DNA of 64,000 nt from Cepaea nemoralis. Taxonomy: Eukaryota > Mollusca > Gastropoda > Stylommatophora > Helicidae. The DNA is taken from positions 119,501 to 183,500 of the forward strand of contig JACEFZ010025130.1 of the NCBI GenBank assembly GCA_014155875.1, given 5' to 3'. Position 1 is the stretch's first letter. Every line of letters starts with the position of its first letter. Under the pieces are notes generated by a model. The model had not been told where the DNA came from. It saw nothing but the letters and a program-made list of their open reading frames with translations, and searched no databases. Positions 24,401 through 36,400 of the stretch are shown here, piece by piece. A program made the translations under genes and the position numbers.

Positions 24401-27400
24401 ATCAATATCTCATGGCTTCTTGTGTAGTGTGATGAAAATGGGTGTTTACAAATCCTTTGGGATGTAGCCAGTATTATATATATCATTACATAATTCTGTG
24501 ATAGTATAAATGACAAAGCTGGTTAAGGATCTTATCATCTCTGTTGTTATCTTGTTAGGTCCTGCAGCCTTTCCTTCTTTCATCATTTTAACAGCCTTCT
24601 CTACTTTAGCCTGTCCCAGAATAACTCATCAATGGCACGAGCTAATTCACTACACTATACTATCAAGAGATAATTCACTACACCACACTGGCAAGAGAAA
24701 GTTCACTACACCACAATGGTGAGAGAATGTTCACTACACCACAATGGTGAGAGAATGTTCACTACACCACAATGGTGAGAGAAAGTTCACTACACCACAA
24801 TGGTGAGAGAAAGTTCACTACACCACAATGGTGAGAGAAAGTTCACTACACCACAACGGTAAGAGATAATTCACTACACCACAATGGTAAGAGATAATTC
24901 ACTACACCACAATGGTAAGAGATAATTCACTACACCACAATGGTGAGAGATAATTCACTACACCACATTGGTAAGAGAAGGTTCACTACACCACAATCTT
25001 CTTCTCTTCTTCTTCTTCTACACCGTTCCGAGCCATTGAGGTTCTTTGCTGCTGATACAATCCGTCTCCATTCGTCTCTCTGGTGGACCTTCTCTTGCCA
25101 GTCGTTGATTCCAAGTGCTTGTAGGTCTGTATATGTATTATCTCTCCACCGCCTTCTTGGTCTACCTCGGAGTCTACGGTTATTTATTTCCTGAGTGTAA
25201 GCGAGTTTTGTTTCCCTATTATCTTCCATTCTTTCTATATGCCCCAGCCATTGTAGTCTATTAGCCTTGATGATACCAGTGATTAGCGGGGACTTAAACA
25301 GATCATAAATGTCTTTGTTACTTCTTCTTTTCAACTCTCCACTTTGTGTATCCCTAATGGGTCCAAAGATGCGTCTTAAAATTTTGTTCTCAAAGGTTTG
25401 TAACAAGGCTTCGTCTCCTTTCGTTGTACTCCAGGTTTCAGAGCCATACAGCACAACTGGTCTGATCAGTGTTTTGTATATTGTGATTTTGGTGTTATGA
25501 CATAGCGCCTTTGATTTTAGTAGATGTTGTAGTGCATATTATATCTTATTTCCAGATTACCACAATGGTAAGAGATAATTCACTACACCACAATGGTGAG
25601 AGAGAGTTCACTACACCACAAAGGTGAGAGAAAGTTCACTACACCACAATGGTGAGAGAAAGTTCACTACACCTTAATGGTGAGAGAAAGTTTACTACAC
25701 CACAATGGTAAGAGATAACTCACTCCACTTTAAAATCAAAATATAATTCACTACACTATATTGGCAAGAGATCACGGCATCCATGTCTGTTACTGCGTGA
25801 AATGACGATGGCAATTGATGTAACATGGCTACCCAGAAGCCTGCAAGAAGGGACATAATTCAACGAATATTAACACTGCCCATACATTTGTCAGTGCTGT
25901 CTTGCATTTGTTGGGGAAATGTTTGTACTCCATGAGCTTCACATGCTTGAGCAGAAACTGTGGCATCTTCCTTTCCATGTTGATGTGAAGCTCCACCTGG
26001 TGATATAAAGGTCATCATTATCATCTTCATAGAAATGTTCAGGAAAGAACGGAACGGATACACACATCATCAAAGCGCAAACAAACATATTTCTTGTCAT
26101 GGGTCCTTTTGTTTGTAATTGCCCGCTTTGAACTCGAGCGTAGTCCGCTCATGTGCCATTACTTCTAGTCCACTGGACTGATATTTGGATATGGAATAGA
26201 TCTCTATTACTAGCACCCTTAGCCGTCAGGTGAACCCACTCCGACGTCTGAGGTACTTGTTATTTACACCCCCAAGTCAATGACGAGATGTCAACACATT
26301 TGTACACCGATCCCGGTGTAGGGGTTGAACCCACTACATCGGCATCAGCACACCGGAAGTTTAAGAGAGAACACTCGTCTCCATTCGGATATGCTGACTA
26401 AGGTTCTCTGTAAGCAAAAACCTCTGGTAGAGAGATTCGATAGTTTATCAAGCAAGCGGAGCATCTGATGTGAATTCACATGATAAAGTTAATGTATAAT
26501 GCTTTGTTACCATCTATCCAACTGTCGTGTCCTCCTTTAAAGTGTCGTCCCTGGAGTGAGGAGATCCGACACCCACATTATAATATTATTTTTTTTTCCC
26601 CTCAATATTCTGGAGAATCCACCAGCTTCCGTCCAACACACTCCATCAGCCTATGGACACCTTTTCCTATCACTCTCACACTGTCGTACTATGCCCCCTT
26701 CTCATACTTCCCCAACGCAACATACTCAACAACTCTTGCTTCTAGAAATTAATAAAGATTAATTTATTAAAATAAAAGTGTAACGTGTATGAGACGTGTA
26801 TGCGAAGAAAATGTGTGACGTGTTCTATAAAGTGTGTAGACTCTGTCTCTCAGACATCAACTCAGTCAGCTGATCACAGCAAAGATAGACCACAGCACGT
26901 TACGTCAGAACAAGTACGTCTCACCCGTTGCCGGAACCATCTTGCCGGATAATGCTTTGCCTCTGTAGACCTCTGGTAATCCAATTTCATGAACATCCGA
27001 AATAGACACCGGTGGTATTAACAGTTAATCATGGACCGGTTGCACTCTACACAATGTCCGTTCCTAATGTTCCTAAACAAACTGCACAAGTCTTTTGCAG
27101 TGTGTACGCAGTTAGTTAGTTAGTTAGTTAGTCGACAGATCATCCTCGTTGCACATCGAACCACTCAGTTCATAAGGGCTACTTACTAATGTTAATTGTT
27201 ACTGTACTGGATTGATCCTCACTCGTGTCTATCCAGCCTCACATATAATGTCATGTGTTCTATTACACGAGATTATATAACTCTAGGTAACTATTAGACC
27301 CAATGTCTTCAGCCCGCCACCACTGTCTGATGATGTGTGGTGCATCAGTACGCATCACTCACTTTGGTGAATCAACCTGCTTTTAGCTTTCAGTTACGTT

Positions 27401-30400
27401 CTGTCTGCACTTTATTGATGGTTGAACGGGTGTTCTTCCGAATGGTTTTTTTTTAAAAACTTGTTGAGTTTCCTTGGATCTGGTAGGGAACCTTAAATGG
27501 CACTACTGCAGTCCTATAAATCATATCTACATCTGCCATATAGGCACGTGTAAAATTAAGTCACTAATTAACACACGGTAGATATTATTTCCACTGGCAC
27601 TGCAGTGCCCTGCACTCTGTCTAGAGCATTATTCAAGTCCACCCTAGTTGATCTCAACTCGAGTTTATATGGCAAACTACCAAAGTTGTCCACGTGACGT
27701 TATCCTTTACTCCCCCACACAGGTGGCACAGTGGCAAATCATCCCCTGTCAAGAACTATTTTCCTGGCTTAAATCCTGTCAAAGTTGTCAGTAATTGCCT
27801 AGATTCTCAAAACAAGCCAGCTAGTTTCTGTAAACTCCCAACAAAGAGTTTCGATACCAAGCTGCCAATCATCTTGATGTTCCGGAAACCAAGAATTGAC
27901 AGATGCACTGTTTTCCGTACTAGGTACTTCCGTTTTACATCTGCCCCTGTGATCTCACGGCTTCCATCTGCATTCAAATGTTGACAAACTTGTCACTTTT
28001 CTGTGTCGTGGTGACAATCCCAGCAGCCATTTCCGTCTGATGTCCGGCAGTATAGATGACAAACGGAACCATTCCATATCCTTCTCCCTCACCACCAAAT
28101 GTGTTTATGGGCTGACACGATGTAACCTGTACAACTGTGTTTACTCTGTTAGTACAAATAGATGTCGCTGGTCGATCGTCCGCTTAATCCGAAAATCCTC
28201 TGTAATAATCAACCGGATAAACACACGGTTTCATTTTGTGACATAGGCCCCCTCCTAAGAGAGTAGTCCATCTCACTCTTCTCCACCGTGAGTTTAATCC
28301 AGATGATTCATTCTTCTTCTTCAGGAGCTGGGTGTCTTGACAAGAAATCCGCTCCAACATTTTCCTTCCCAGGAATGTACTCTACTGTGAAATTATACGG
28401 TTGAAGTAACAACGACCACCGCATCAAACGTGCGTTGAGCTTCTGAGAAGTAGCCAGGAACATCAGGGGCTGATGATCTGACTGGACCCGAAACTTAACT
28501 CCATACAAATATGGCTGAAATTTTTGCACTGCCCATACGAGGGACAAGCATTCTCTCTCGACGGTTGAATAATTCCTCTCCGCCTGTAGAAGTTTCTTAC
28601 TTGCGTATGCCACAGGTTTCAAAACCGAAGCATCGTCTTTTCCTTCCTGTAACAAAGCGGCTCCAATTCCAATCGCACTTGCATCCGTTCTCAACACAAA
28701 TGGTTTGGAAAGGTCAGGGAGCTGTAATACAGGTTTGCTGACCAAGGCCTCCTTTAACTGACTATAGGCATTCTCACATTCTGGTGTCCAAATGATTTGG
28801 TCCGGGAATCCCTTTTTCAAGGTTTCCGTCAACGGAGCTCCCAGTTCAGTGAAATGTGGGATAAATTTGTGGTAGAACCCACACAACGAGAGAAAAGATC
28901 GCACATCCTTCTTCGTTTTTGGCCTTGGTGCATTTCTGATTTTCTCCAGGTTCTTCTCTTCTGGAACAATGTGTCCTGGAGTGATGGTGTGACCTAGAAA
29001 TTCCAGAGTCTGGTAACCAATCATGCACTTGGTTGGACGAGCAGTAAGCCCTGCTTCCTTGAGTCTATTAAACACTCTCTCCAAGGATTGTAAGTGGTCA
29101 TCCAAGCTGTCACTGGAAATCAGAATATCATCCATGAATGAGATGATGGACGGATCCTGTAACGGATCTAGTAAAGTCCTCATCATGCGTGTAAACACAC
29201 TAGGTGCATTGCTGAGTCCAAAGGGCATGACCTTGAATTCGTAGTGTCCACTGGGTGTACTGAAAGCTAACAGTGGTCGAATCTCCGGTTTGACTGGTAT
29301 CTGATAGTACCCCCGACTCAGATCCACCTTTGAAAAGTACCGAGCCTTATGGAGCCTAGCGAATAACTGAGTTGGATTCGGCAAAGGTTCCACCTGAAAC
29401 TGTGTATGACTGTTCAGCAGTCGGTAATCTATACACAACCTGTGTTCTCCACTTGGTTTGCGTAACAAAACTACCCCCGCATTGTATGGGGATGTGGATG
29501 GTGCAATCACGTCATCCTCCAGCAGTTTTTTTATTTCCTCCTCCAGGGCCTTTTCTTTAGAGAATGGCACTGGGTAAACCTTCTGGCGAACAGGCTCCTG
29601 TGTGGTCAAAGTCATCTCGAACTCCACCAACCTCGTTCGTCCTGGTTTATCAGTCAGTATCTCCTTATGAGACTTGAGAACCTGGGTTATCCTTTCCCTC
29701 TCCTGGGAGGTCAGATCAGGGTTCACTTGCACATCCCTATAGGTTTCCTGGTGTACTAAGGGATATTCCCTGCCCTCGCTGGTTCCCACTTCTGTCTCCA
29801 CTGCAACTGCCATTGCCATGAGGTGAGCTGCCTTGTCTCCGGGTCTCTCTTCGTATTTCCGCAAGAGATTGATATGGAAAATCTTCGACTTTCCCCGGAT
29901 CCGGATTTGATAGTTGGTTCTGGATATTACCCTTTCCACGGGAAATGGTCCTTGCCAACCTATCTCCAGTTTGTTGTTTCCCGTTGGGAGTAGCAACAAG
30001 ACTTTATCTCCTACCTCTAGAGATCTTTCTTTAGACCTACGGTTGTAGTAAGCCGCATGTCTTTTCCTGGCCTTTTTCAAGTTTTGATTTGCCAGAGTCC
30101 ATCCCTTGTGGAGTTTTTCTTTCAGTTCCTCCACGTATTGATAGGATGAGATCACTTCTTCTGACGTCCCCTCTTCAGTCCAACTCCTCAACATGGCTTC
30201 CAACGGTCCTTTGATTGGACGACCAAACAGCAACGTAGCGGGTGGTAGTCCTGTTGAGCCATGAGGAACTTCCCGATAGGCAAAGAGTGCTGCTGGGATA
30301 TATTCATCCCACCTATCAGGTTTTTCCTGCGCTAATTTCCTGAGCATTGTCATCAACGTGCCGTTGAAACGCTCTACTTGTCCATTGGCTTGAGGGTGGT

Positions 30401-33400
30401 AAGGGCTGGTATGTATGTGGTTAGAGTGAAACACCCTAAATACCTCCTCCATGAGTTTTCCACAAAACTGAGATCCATTGTCCGTCAGAATTTGATCCGG
30501 AAAGCCTAATCTGGTAAAGGCCTCCATCAGTGCGTCCGCCACTCTTTTCGAGTCAATCGTGGTCAACGGTATAGCCTCACCCCACATTGTACAGCAATCC
30601 ACCATTGTGAGTATATACATGTTCCTCTTCCTAGTCCTGGGAAGTGGACCCACGATATCGATGGCTACCCTCTCGAAAGGAGAGTTCATGATGGGCATCT
30701 CACCCAACATCACCGGTGCTGTCCAGTGTTTCGGTGCCACCCTCTGGCACTCAGGGCATGACTTCACATACCGACGCACATCATCTGTCATTCCCGGCCA
30801 ATAGTAGTGGCAGGAAATCCGCTGCATGGTGGCGGCAATACCCATGTGTCCACTAAAGGAGATGGTATGCCCCATATGAAGAATCTGGGACCGATGAGCT
30901 TTCGGGACGACCAACTGACCGTATAGGTTGTCTCCCCTTCCTGCTCTCCTGTAGAGTATCCTATTCTTCATGTAGTACTGCCCCCGTCCTGGTGGATCAG
31001 CACTTTTCTGCAGCTTTCTGTAGCAAGGACGTAAAGTATCATCCTCACTCTGGGCAGTTCGTAGCTCCCCCGGCATTGGGTTAGTCACAATTGCGTCTGC
31101 CTCTTCCGTTTTCGTCTGAGAGCGAGTCTGCATTGCTCCCATATGGATTGGCTCCCTGGGCATTCCCAGAAAGACATACCGGCAACCTAGGATGACTGGA
31201 AAAATGGGATCGGTCAATACAGCGGCCTTGATGGTGCCGGTGACGTACCTTGACCGAATCTCCACATTAGCAATGGGCAACTTCATGGTTACAGCACTCT
31301 TCTGTGCAGGCTGTATATCCAATGTTTCACCTGTGAATTGTTCTGGATGTACCAGATCCGCAGAAATCACGGCCTCCCCGTCCAGTCCTGTGTCGTATAA
31401 ACACTCCACTTGACGACCGTTAACCTCTACCAATTCCACTACAGGTGGTTTTTCCTGGTCTGGAGTCTCTTCCTCGGCCTCGACCTGTTCGGTGGGCTCC
31501 ACCTTAGGTTTCCCTGAGCACACGACGAATTGAGTGTCTCCTGACTTTTCCCTGCAGTCAATAGCATTGTGCGTGTTTGACTGACATTGGTTGCACCATT
31601 TCCCTGTCCTAGATTTTCTATTGTCAGACTTGAATGAGCTCTCCTGGTGGCGAGCTTCCTTGTTGACCTTGGCATTTTCCGTGACAACCTCCTTGGAAGT
31701 CACTTGACATGCTGCAAAGTGAGGGTTCTTAGCCTTCGATTTGCAGTCCCTCGTATTGTGAGAGGGTGACTTACAAATTGAACACCACTTCTCCGACCAC
31801 GGTCGTTTAGGTGTAGAGCTTGAAGTGCTCTTGCTTCCCTCCTTCTTCTTCTCTGAACTATCCTCTGATTTTTGCCCATAAGGTTCCCACTTTTTGGTTC
31901 CTGAGTTTTTGGCTTTCTTCTTATCGTGTTTCTCTTGACTTTTGGTAGTTGGTGGAAAGGTTTTCCCCTGCCTCCCCATGTACCTCGACGAAACCGTTCT
32001 GCTAATTTATTCACGAGGTCAATACGTTCCGCTCCTTGTTCTCCCAGGAACGTCCTGAGAGGTTTAGACATTTGCTTCTTCAGCTGGTCGACCACCATGA
32101 GCTCTTCCAGACTCTCATAGTCATGTGCGAACCCAGCCAAATCCATCCACTTATGGAGATAAGATTTAAGACGCAAACTGTAGGCGGCAAACAACTCTCC
32201 CGGTTCTCGTTTCGCTGCTCGAAATTTTTTCCGGTAGGTATGTGACGTAACCTCGAATCGTTTCAGCAGAGCCGTCTTTAACTCATCATAATTGTTCTCA
32301 TGTACTGGTGGCAGGCGAGTATAAACCTCGTATCCCGTCCCGCGTAATCCCTGGGATAGCTTAAGATTCCATTTGTTACGCTCCAGACCCATAGCAACTG
32401 ACATAGCCTCGAAGAGTTGAAGGTATTGGTCAATCTTCTCTTTGTCCTCCTCGTAGACCGCTAAAGGAAACTTCATAGCATGGTACCCATGTCCACCTAC
32501 TGGTGTTGATCCTGGGATGGAGGAACCTCCAACTGCTCCCTCAGTTTCTCCATTAGATTGACTCTTCAACTCGAGTTCCCTCATCCGGTACTCGTGCTCC
32601 CTTTTCTGTGCTTCCTGTTCAGCTTCTAATTTCCTAGCTGCTTGCTCAGCTTCAAATTTCCTAGCTGCTTGCTCAGCTTCCAATTTCCTAGCTGCTTGCT
32701 CAGCTTCCCTTCTCAATTCCAACTCGGCCTTTCGCTCTTCCCGTTCCGCTTGACGATACTCTCTCTCCACTTCCTGTATGTAATCCGTTAGAGAAGACCC
32801 AGCCAATACCATTTCTTCCCCCCTTGCCTTTAATTCTAACGTGCTAAGTTTAGGGGTGGCCATTATACAGAGAGGTAAGCTAGCAGGTCTAGTACAATAT
32901 AACTGCAAATTACTATACCGATATATGAACAAGTACTATAAATCTAGATATTACCACACACAGTACATTCACGCAGTGACAAGAGTAGAATCAGGACCAC
33001 AGACCTATGCAGACGTGTGAAGTGTGAACAGGTAAGATATTAGTCCTAACCCCTATCCACATTCACTCTAGCTGGATTCTCCAAACTGATATCTCCCTCC
33101 TATAACTAAGGATCCCGTGTCAAAAGACCCCGTTGTCAGAAGATCCCACTGTCAAAGGTTCCTGCTTGCAGGAGATCTCGCTGTCCAAGGATTCCGTTTA
33201 CGGGAGATCCCGCTGTCCAAAGATCCCGTTTACGAGAGATCCCGCTGTCCAAGGATCACGTTTACGAGAGATCCCGCTGTCCAAAGATCACGTTTACGAG
33301 AGATCCCGCTGTCCAAAGATCACGTTTACGAGAGATCCCGCTGTCCAAAGATCACGTTTACGAGCTCCCAATAATGTCGTGTCCTCCTTTAAAGTGTCGT

Positions 33401-36400
33401 CCCTGGAGTGAGGAGATCCGACACCCACATTATAATATTATTTTTTTTCCCCTCAATATTCTGGAGAATCCACCAGCTTCCGTCCAACACACTCCATCAG
33501 CCTATGGACACCTTTTCCTATCACTCTCACACTGTCGTACTATGCCCCCTTCTCATACTTCCCCAACGCAACATACTCAACAACTCTTGCTTCTAGAAAT
33601 TAATAAAGATTAATTTATTAAAATAAAAGTGTAACGTGTATGAGACGTGTATGCGAAGAAAATGTGTGACGTGTTCTATAAAGTGTGTAGACTCTGTCTC
33701 TCAGACATCAACTCAGTCAGCTGATCACAGCAAAGATAGACCACAGCACGTTACGTCAGAACAAGTACGTCTCACCCGTTGCCGGAACCATCTTGCCGGA
33801 TAATGCTTTGCCTCTGTAGACCTCTGGTAATCCAATTTCATGAACATCCGAAATAGACACCGGTGGTATTAACAGTTAATCATGGACCGGTTGCACTCTA
33901 CACAATGTCCGTTCCTAATGTTCCTAAACAAACTGCACAAGTCTTTTGCAGTGTGTACGCAGTTAGTTAGTTAGTTAGTTAGTCGACAGATCATCCTCGT
34001 TGCACATCGAACCACTCAGTTCATAAGGGCTACTTACTAATGTTAATTGTTACTGTACTGGATTGATCCTCACTCGTGTCTATCCAGCCTCACATATAAT
34101 GTCATGTGTTCTATTACACGAGATTATATAACTCTAGGTAACTATTAGACCCAATGTCTTCAGCCCGCCACCACTGTCTGATGATGTGTGGTGCATCAGT
34201 ACGCATCACTCACTTTGGTGAATCAACCTGCTTTTAGCTTTCAGTTACGTTCTGTCTGCACTTTATTGATGGTTGAACGGGTGTTCTTCCGAATGGGTTT
34301 TTTTTAAAAACTTGTTGAGTTTCCTTGGATCTGGTAGGGAACCTTAAATGGCACTACTGCAGTCCTATAAATCATATCTACATCTGCCATATAGGCACGT
34401 GTAAAATTAAGTCACTAATTAACACACGGTAGATATTATTTCCACTGGCACTGCAGTGCCCTGCACTCTGTCTAGAGCATTATTCAAGTCCCCCCTAGTT
34501 GATCTCAACTCGAGTTTATATGGCAAACTACCAAAGTTGTCCACGTGACGTTATCCTTTACTCCCCCACACAGGTGGCACAGTGGCAAATCATCCCCTGT
34601 CAAGAACTATTTTCCTGGCTTAAATCCTGTCAAAGTTGTCAGTAATTGCCTAGATTCTCAAAACAAGCCAGCTAGTTTCTGTAAACTCCCAACAAAGAGT
34701 TTCGATACCAAGCTGCCAATCATCTTGATGTTCCGGAAACCAAGAATTTACAGATGCACTGTTTTCCGTACTAGGTACTTCCGTTTTACATCTGCCCCTG
34801 TGATCTCACGGCTTCCATCTGCATTCAAATGTTGACAAACTTGTCACTCTTCTGTTCCGTGGTGACAATCCCAGCAGCCATTTCCGTCTGATGTCCGGCA
34901 GTATTGATGACAAACGGAACCATTCCATATCCTTCTCCCTCACCACCAAATGTGTTTATGGGCTGACACGATGTAACCTGTACAACTGTCTTTCCTCTGT
35001 TAGTACAAATAGATGTCGCTGGTCGATCGTCCGCTTAATCCGAAAATCCTCTGTAATAATCAACCGGATAAACACACGGTTTCATTTTGTGACACCAACC
35101 CATCATTGCAACGGCTATCTGCTTTTCTACTTATAACAGCATTAGGCAGCAAATCCTTCGCAGATCATCGCTCCCATCAAAGCCTGCCTAAAAGACTCTC
35201 AACCGGCTGCCAGCTCTAGTGCTCCATGAATGTTGTTGCCAATGGTATTTTAGGTGACCTCTGACCATCGTCTTTATCATCATGCCATGGTGTGTTTCTT
35301 TGGTAATTTGTCATTGCTTTCTGATAGGTTATGACGTTATGCTGTCTTTGATCCCAGGTGGACTCTGGGGTCCCGTTCTAGAGTGGATCAACTCCTGCTT
35401 CAATGACTTTGTTGAACATATTCATGTTCCATCGGAATTATGAACGACCTCTTAATGTTGACAACCCAAATGACTTTGGTAAATTACCATATTTTTGTAA
35501 TGTGTATATTTTCTTCGGGATTATTAAAAGGTTCTTGTATGGTTCCACACATTATTTGACGAAATTCTGCACATAATCTAAATACCTCATTCCAGAACTT
35601 GTGTCCGAAGAATCTCTCTTTCTATTCATTCTTGAAGTCTTGCTTTGTGTAGCTTTTCATGCCTTTGTTTTACACGATTGCTGTGATACGGAATTGACGC
35701 ATTACTGCAGTAATGTGATTTTGGAGGTTATCTTGGTTATATATCCTGTTTGTTCACATTGGTGTCAGCCTGGCTAGAATTTCTTTCGCCTCTGCAGTTA
35801 TTGCTAGCAGTTGTCTTCATGTTCTTTCTTCATTTATGATAGATTCTTGGTGTGTGAACGTTGTTACTTTCTCTGATTCGTCTCTTCCTAGGGGTAGTGA
35901 TAAGATTACATTTTACTTTCTTGTAGTCCGTGTACATTGCCAGACAGCACACATTTATGGGCAGCCTAGTGTAGACCTATGATAAATAGTTGGTTGCTAT
36001 ATTGCTATTGCATTTTGCAAGCAAGAAAAGCTTCTAATGTTATTATTTAAATAAGTATTAACCGAGTTGTAGTATTATCCGAGGTGTAGTATTATCCGAG
36101 GTGAAGTATTATCCAATGTGGGAGCTGCGTGGTCTCGAGGTATGGTGTCCGCCTCGAGTGCTGGAGGTCCCGGGTTCAAGCCCGGTGTGGACCGGGATTT
36201 TTTTCACGTGGACTAATAATTTCCCCTGGTCTCTGGGTAGTGAGATCGGACGCCCGTGTGTATTGTTGTGCACGTAAAAAATACCTTGGAGTTGGAAATT
36301 GGAAAAGAGTAGCCTAACGGCTCTGACCGGGCAAAATTTCGAGATAAAAATCTACCCAAAGTATTTCAGGATCCTCGGCCAGTGCTACGGAGTTCGTGCA

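Larger units (their letters stand above)
26523..35094 (-). mobile_element. Gmr1-like Ty3/gypsy LTR retrotransposon, full length (element 1)
   Basis: 8572 bp, bounded by LTRs of 1721 and 1720 bp and a perfect 5-bp target duplication (ccaac at 26518-26522 and 35095-35099). LTRs begin and end TG...CA. The polypurine tract (AGGAGGGGGCC on the minus strand) directly precedes the 3' LTR. Internal order: leader repeats, Gag, zinc knuckles, protease, integrase, reverse transcriptase, RNase H. Gypsy-type domains in copia order are diagnostic of the Gmr1 clade. LTRs differ at about ten positions, so the insertion is young. It sits in a TRPA intron in the gene's own orientation. Confidence 0.95.

Noticed and set aside
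24640..25770. CRISPR-like 28-bp repeats
   Set aside because: Units are contiguous, with no spacers.
28511..32245. Plus-strand frames opposite Gag and Pol of element 1
   Set aside because: Shadows of the well-supported minus-strand retrotransposon genes.
35100..36117. Antisense retroelement coding sequence
   Set aside because: A vague resemblance only; no catalytic motif or open frame could be identified.
36118..36200. Functional tRNA gene
   Set aside because: Boxes A and B are present, but the sequence continues into a SINE body and tail shared with other loci, and stem pairing is imperfect.
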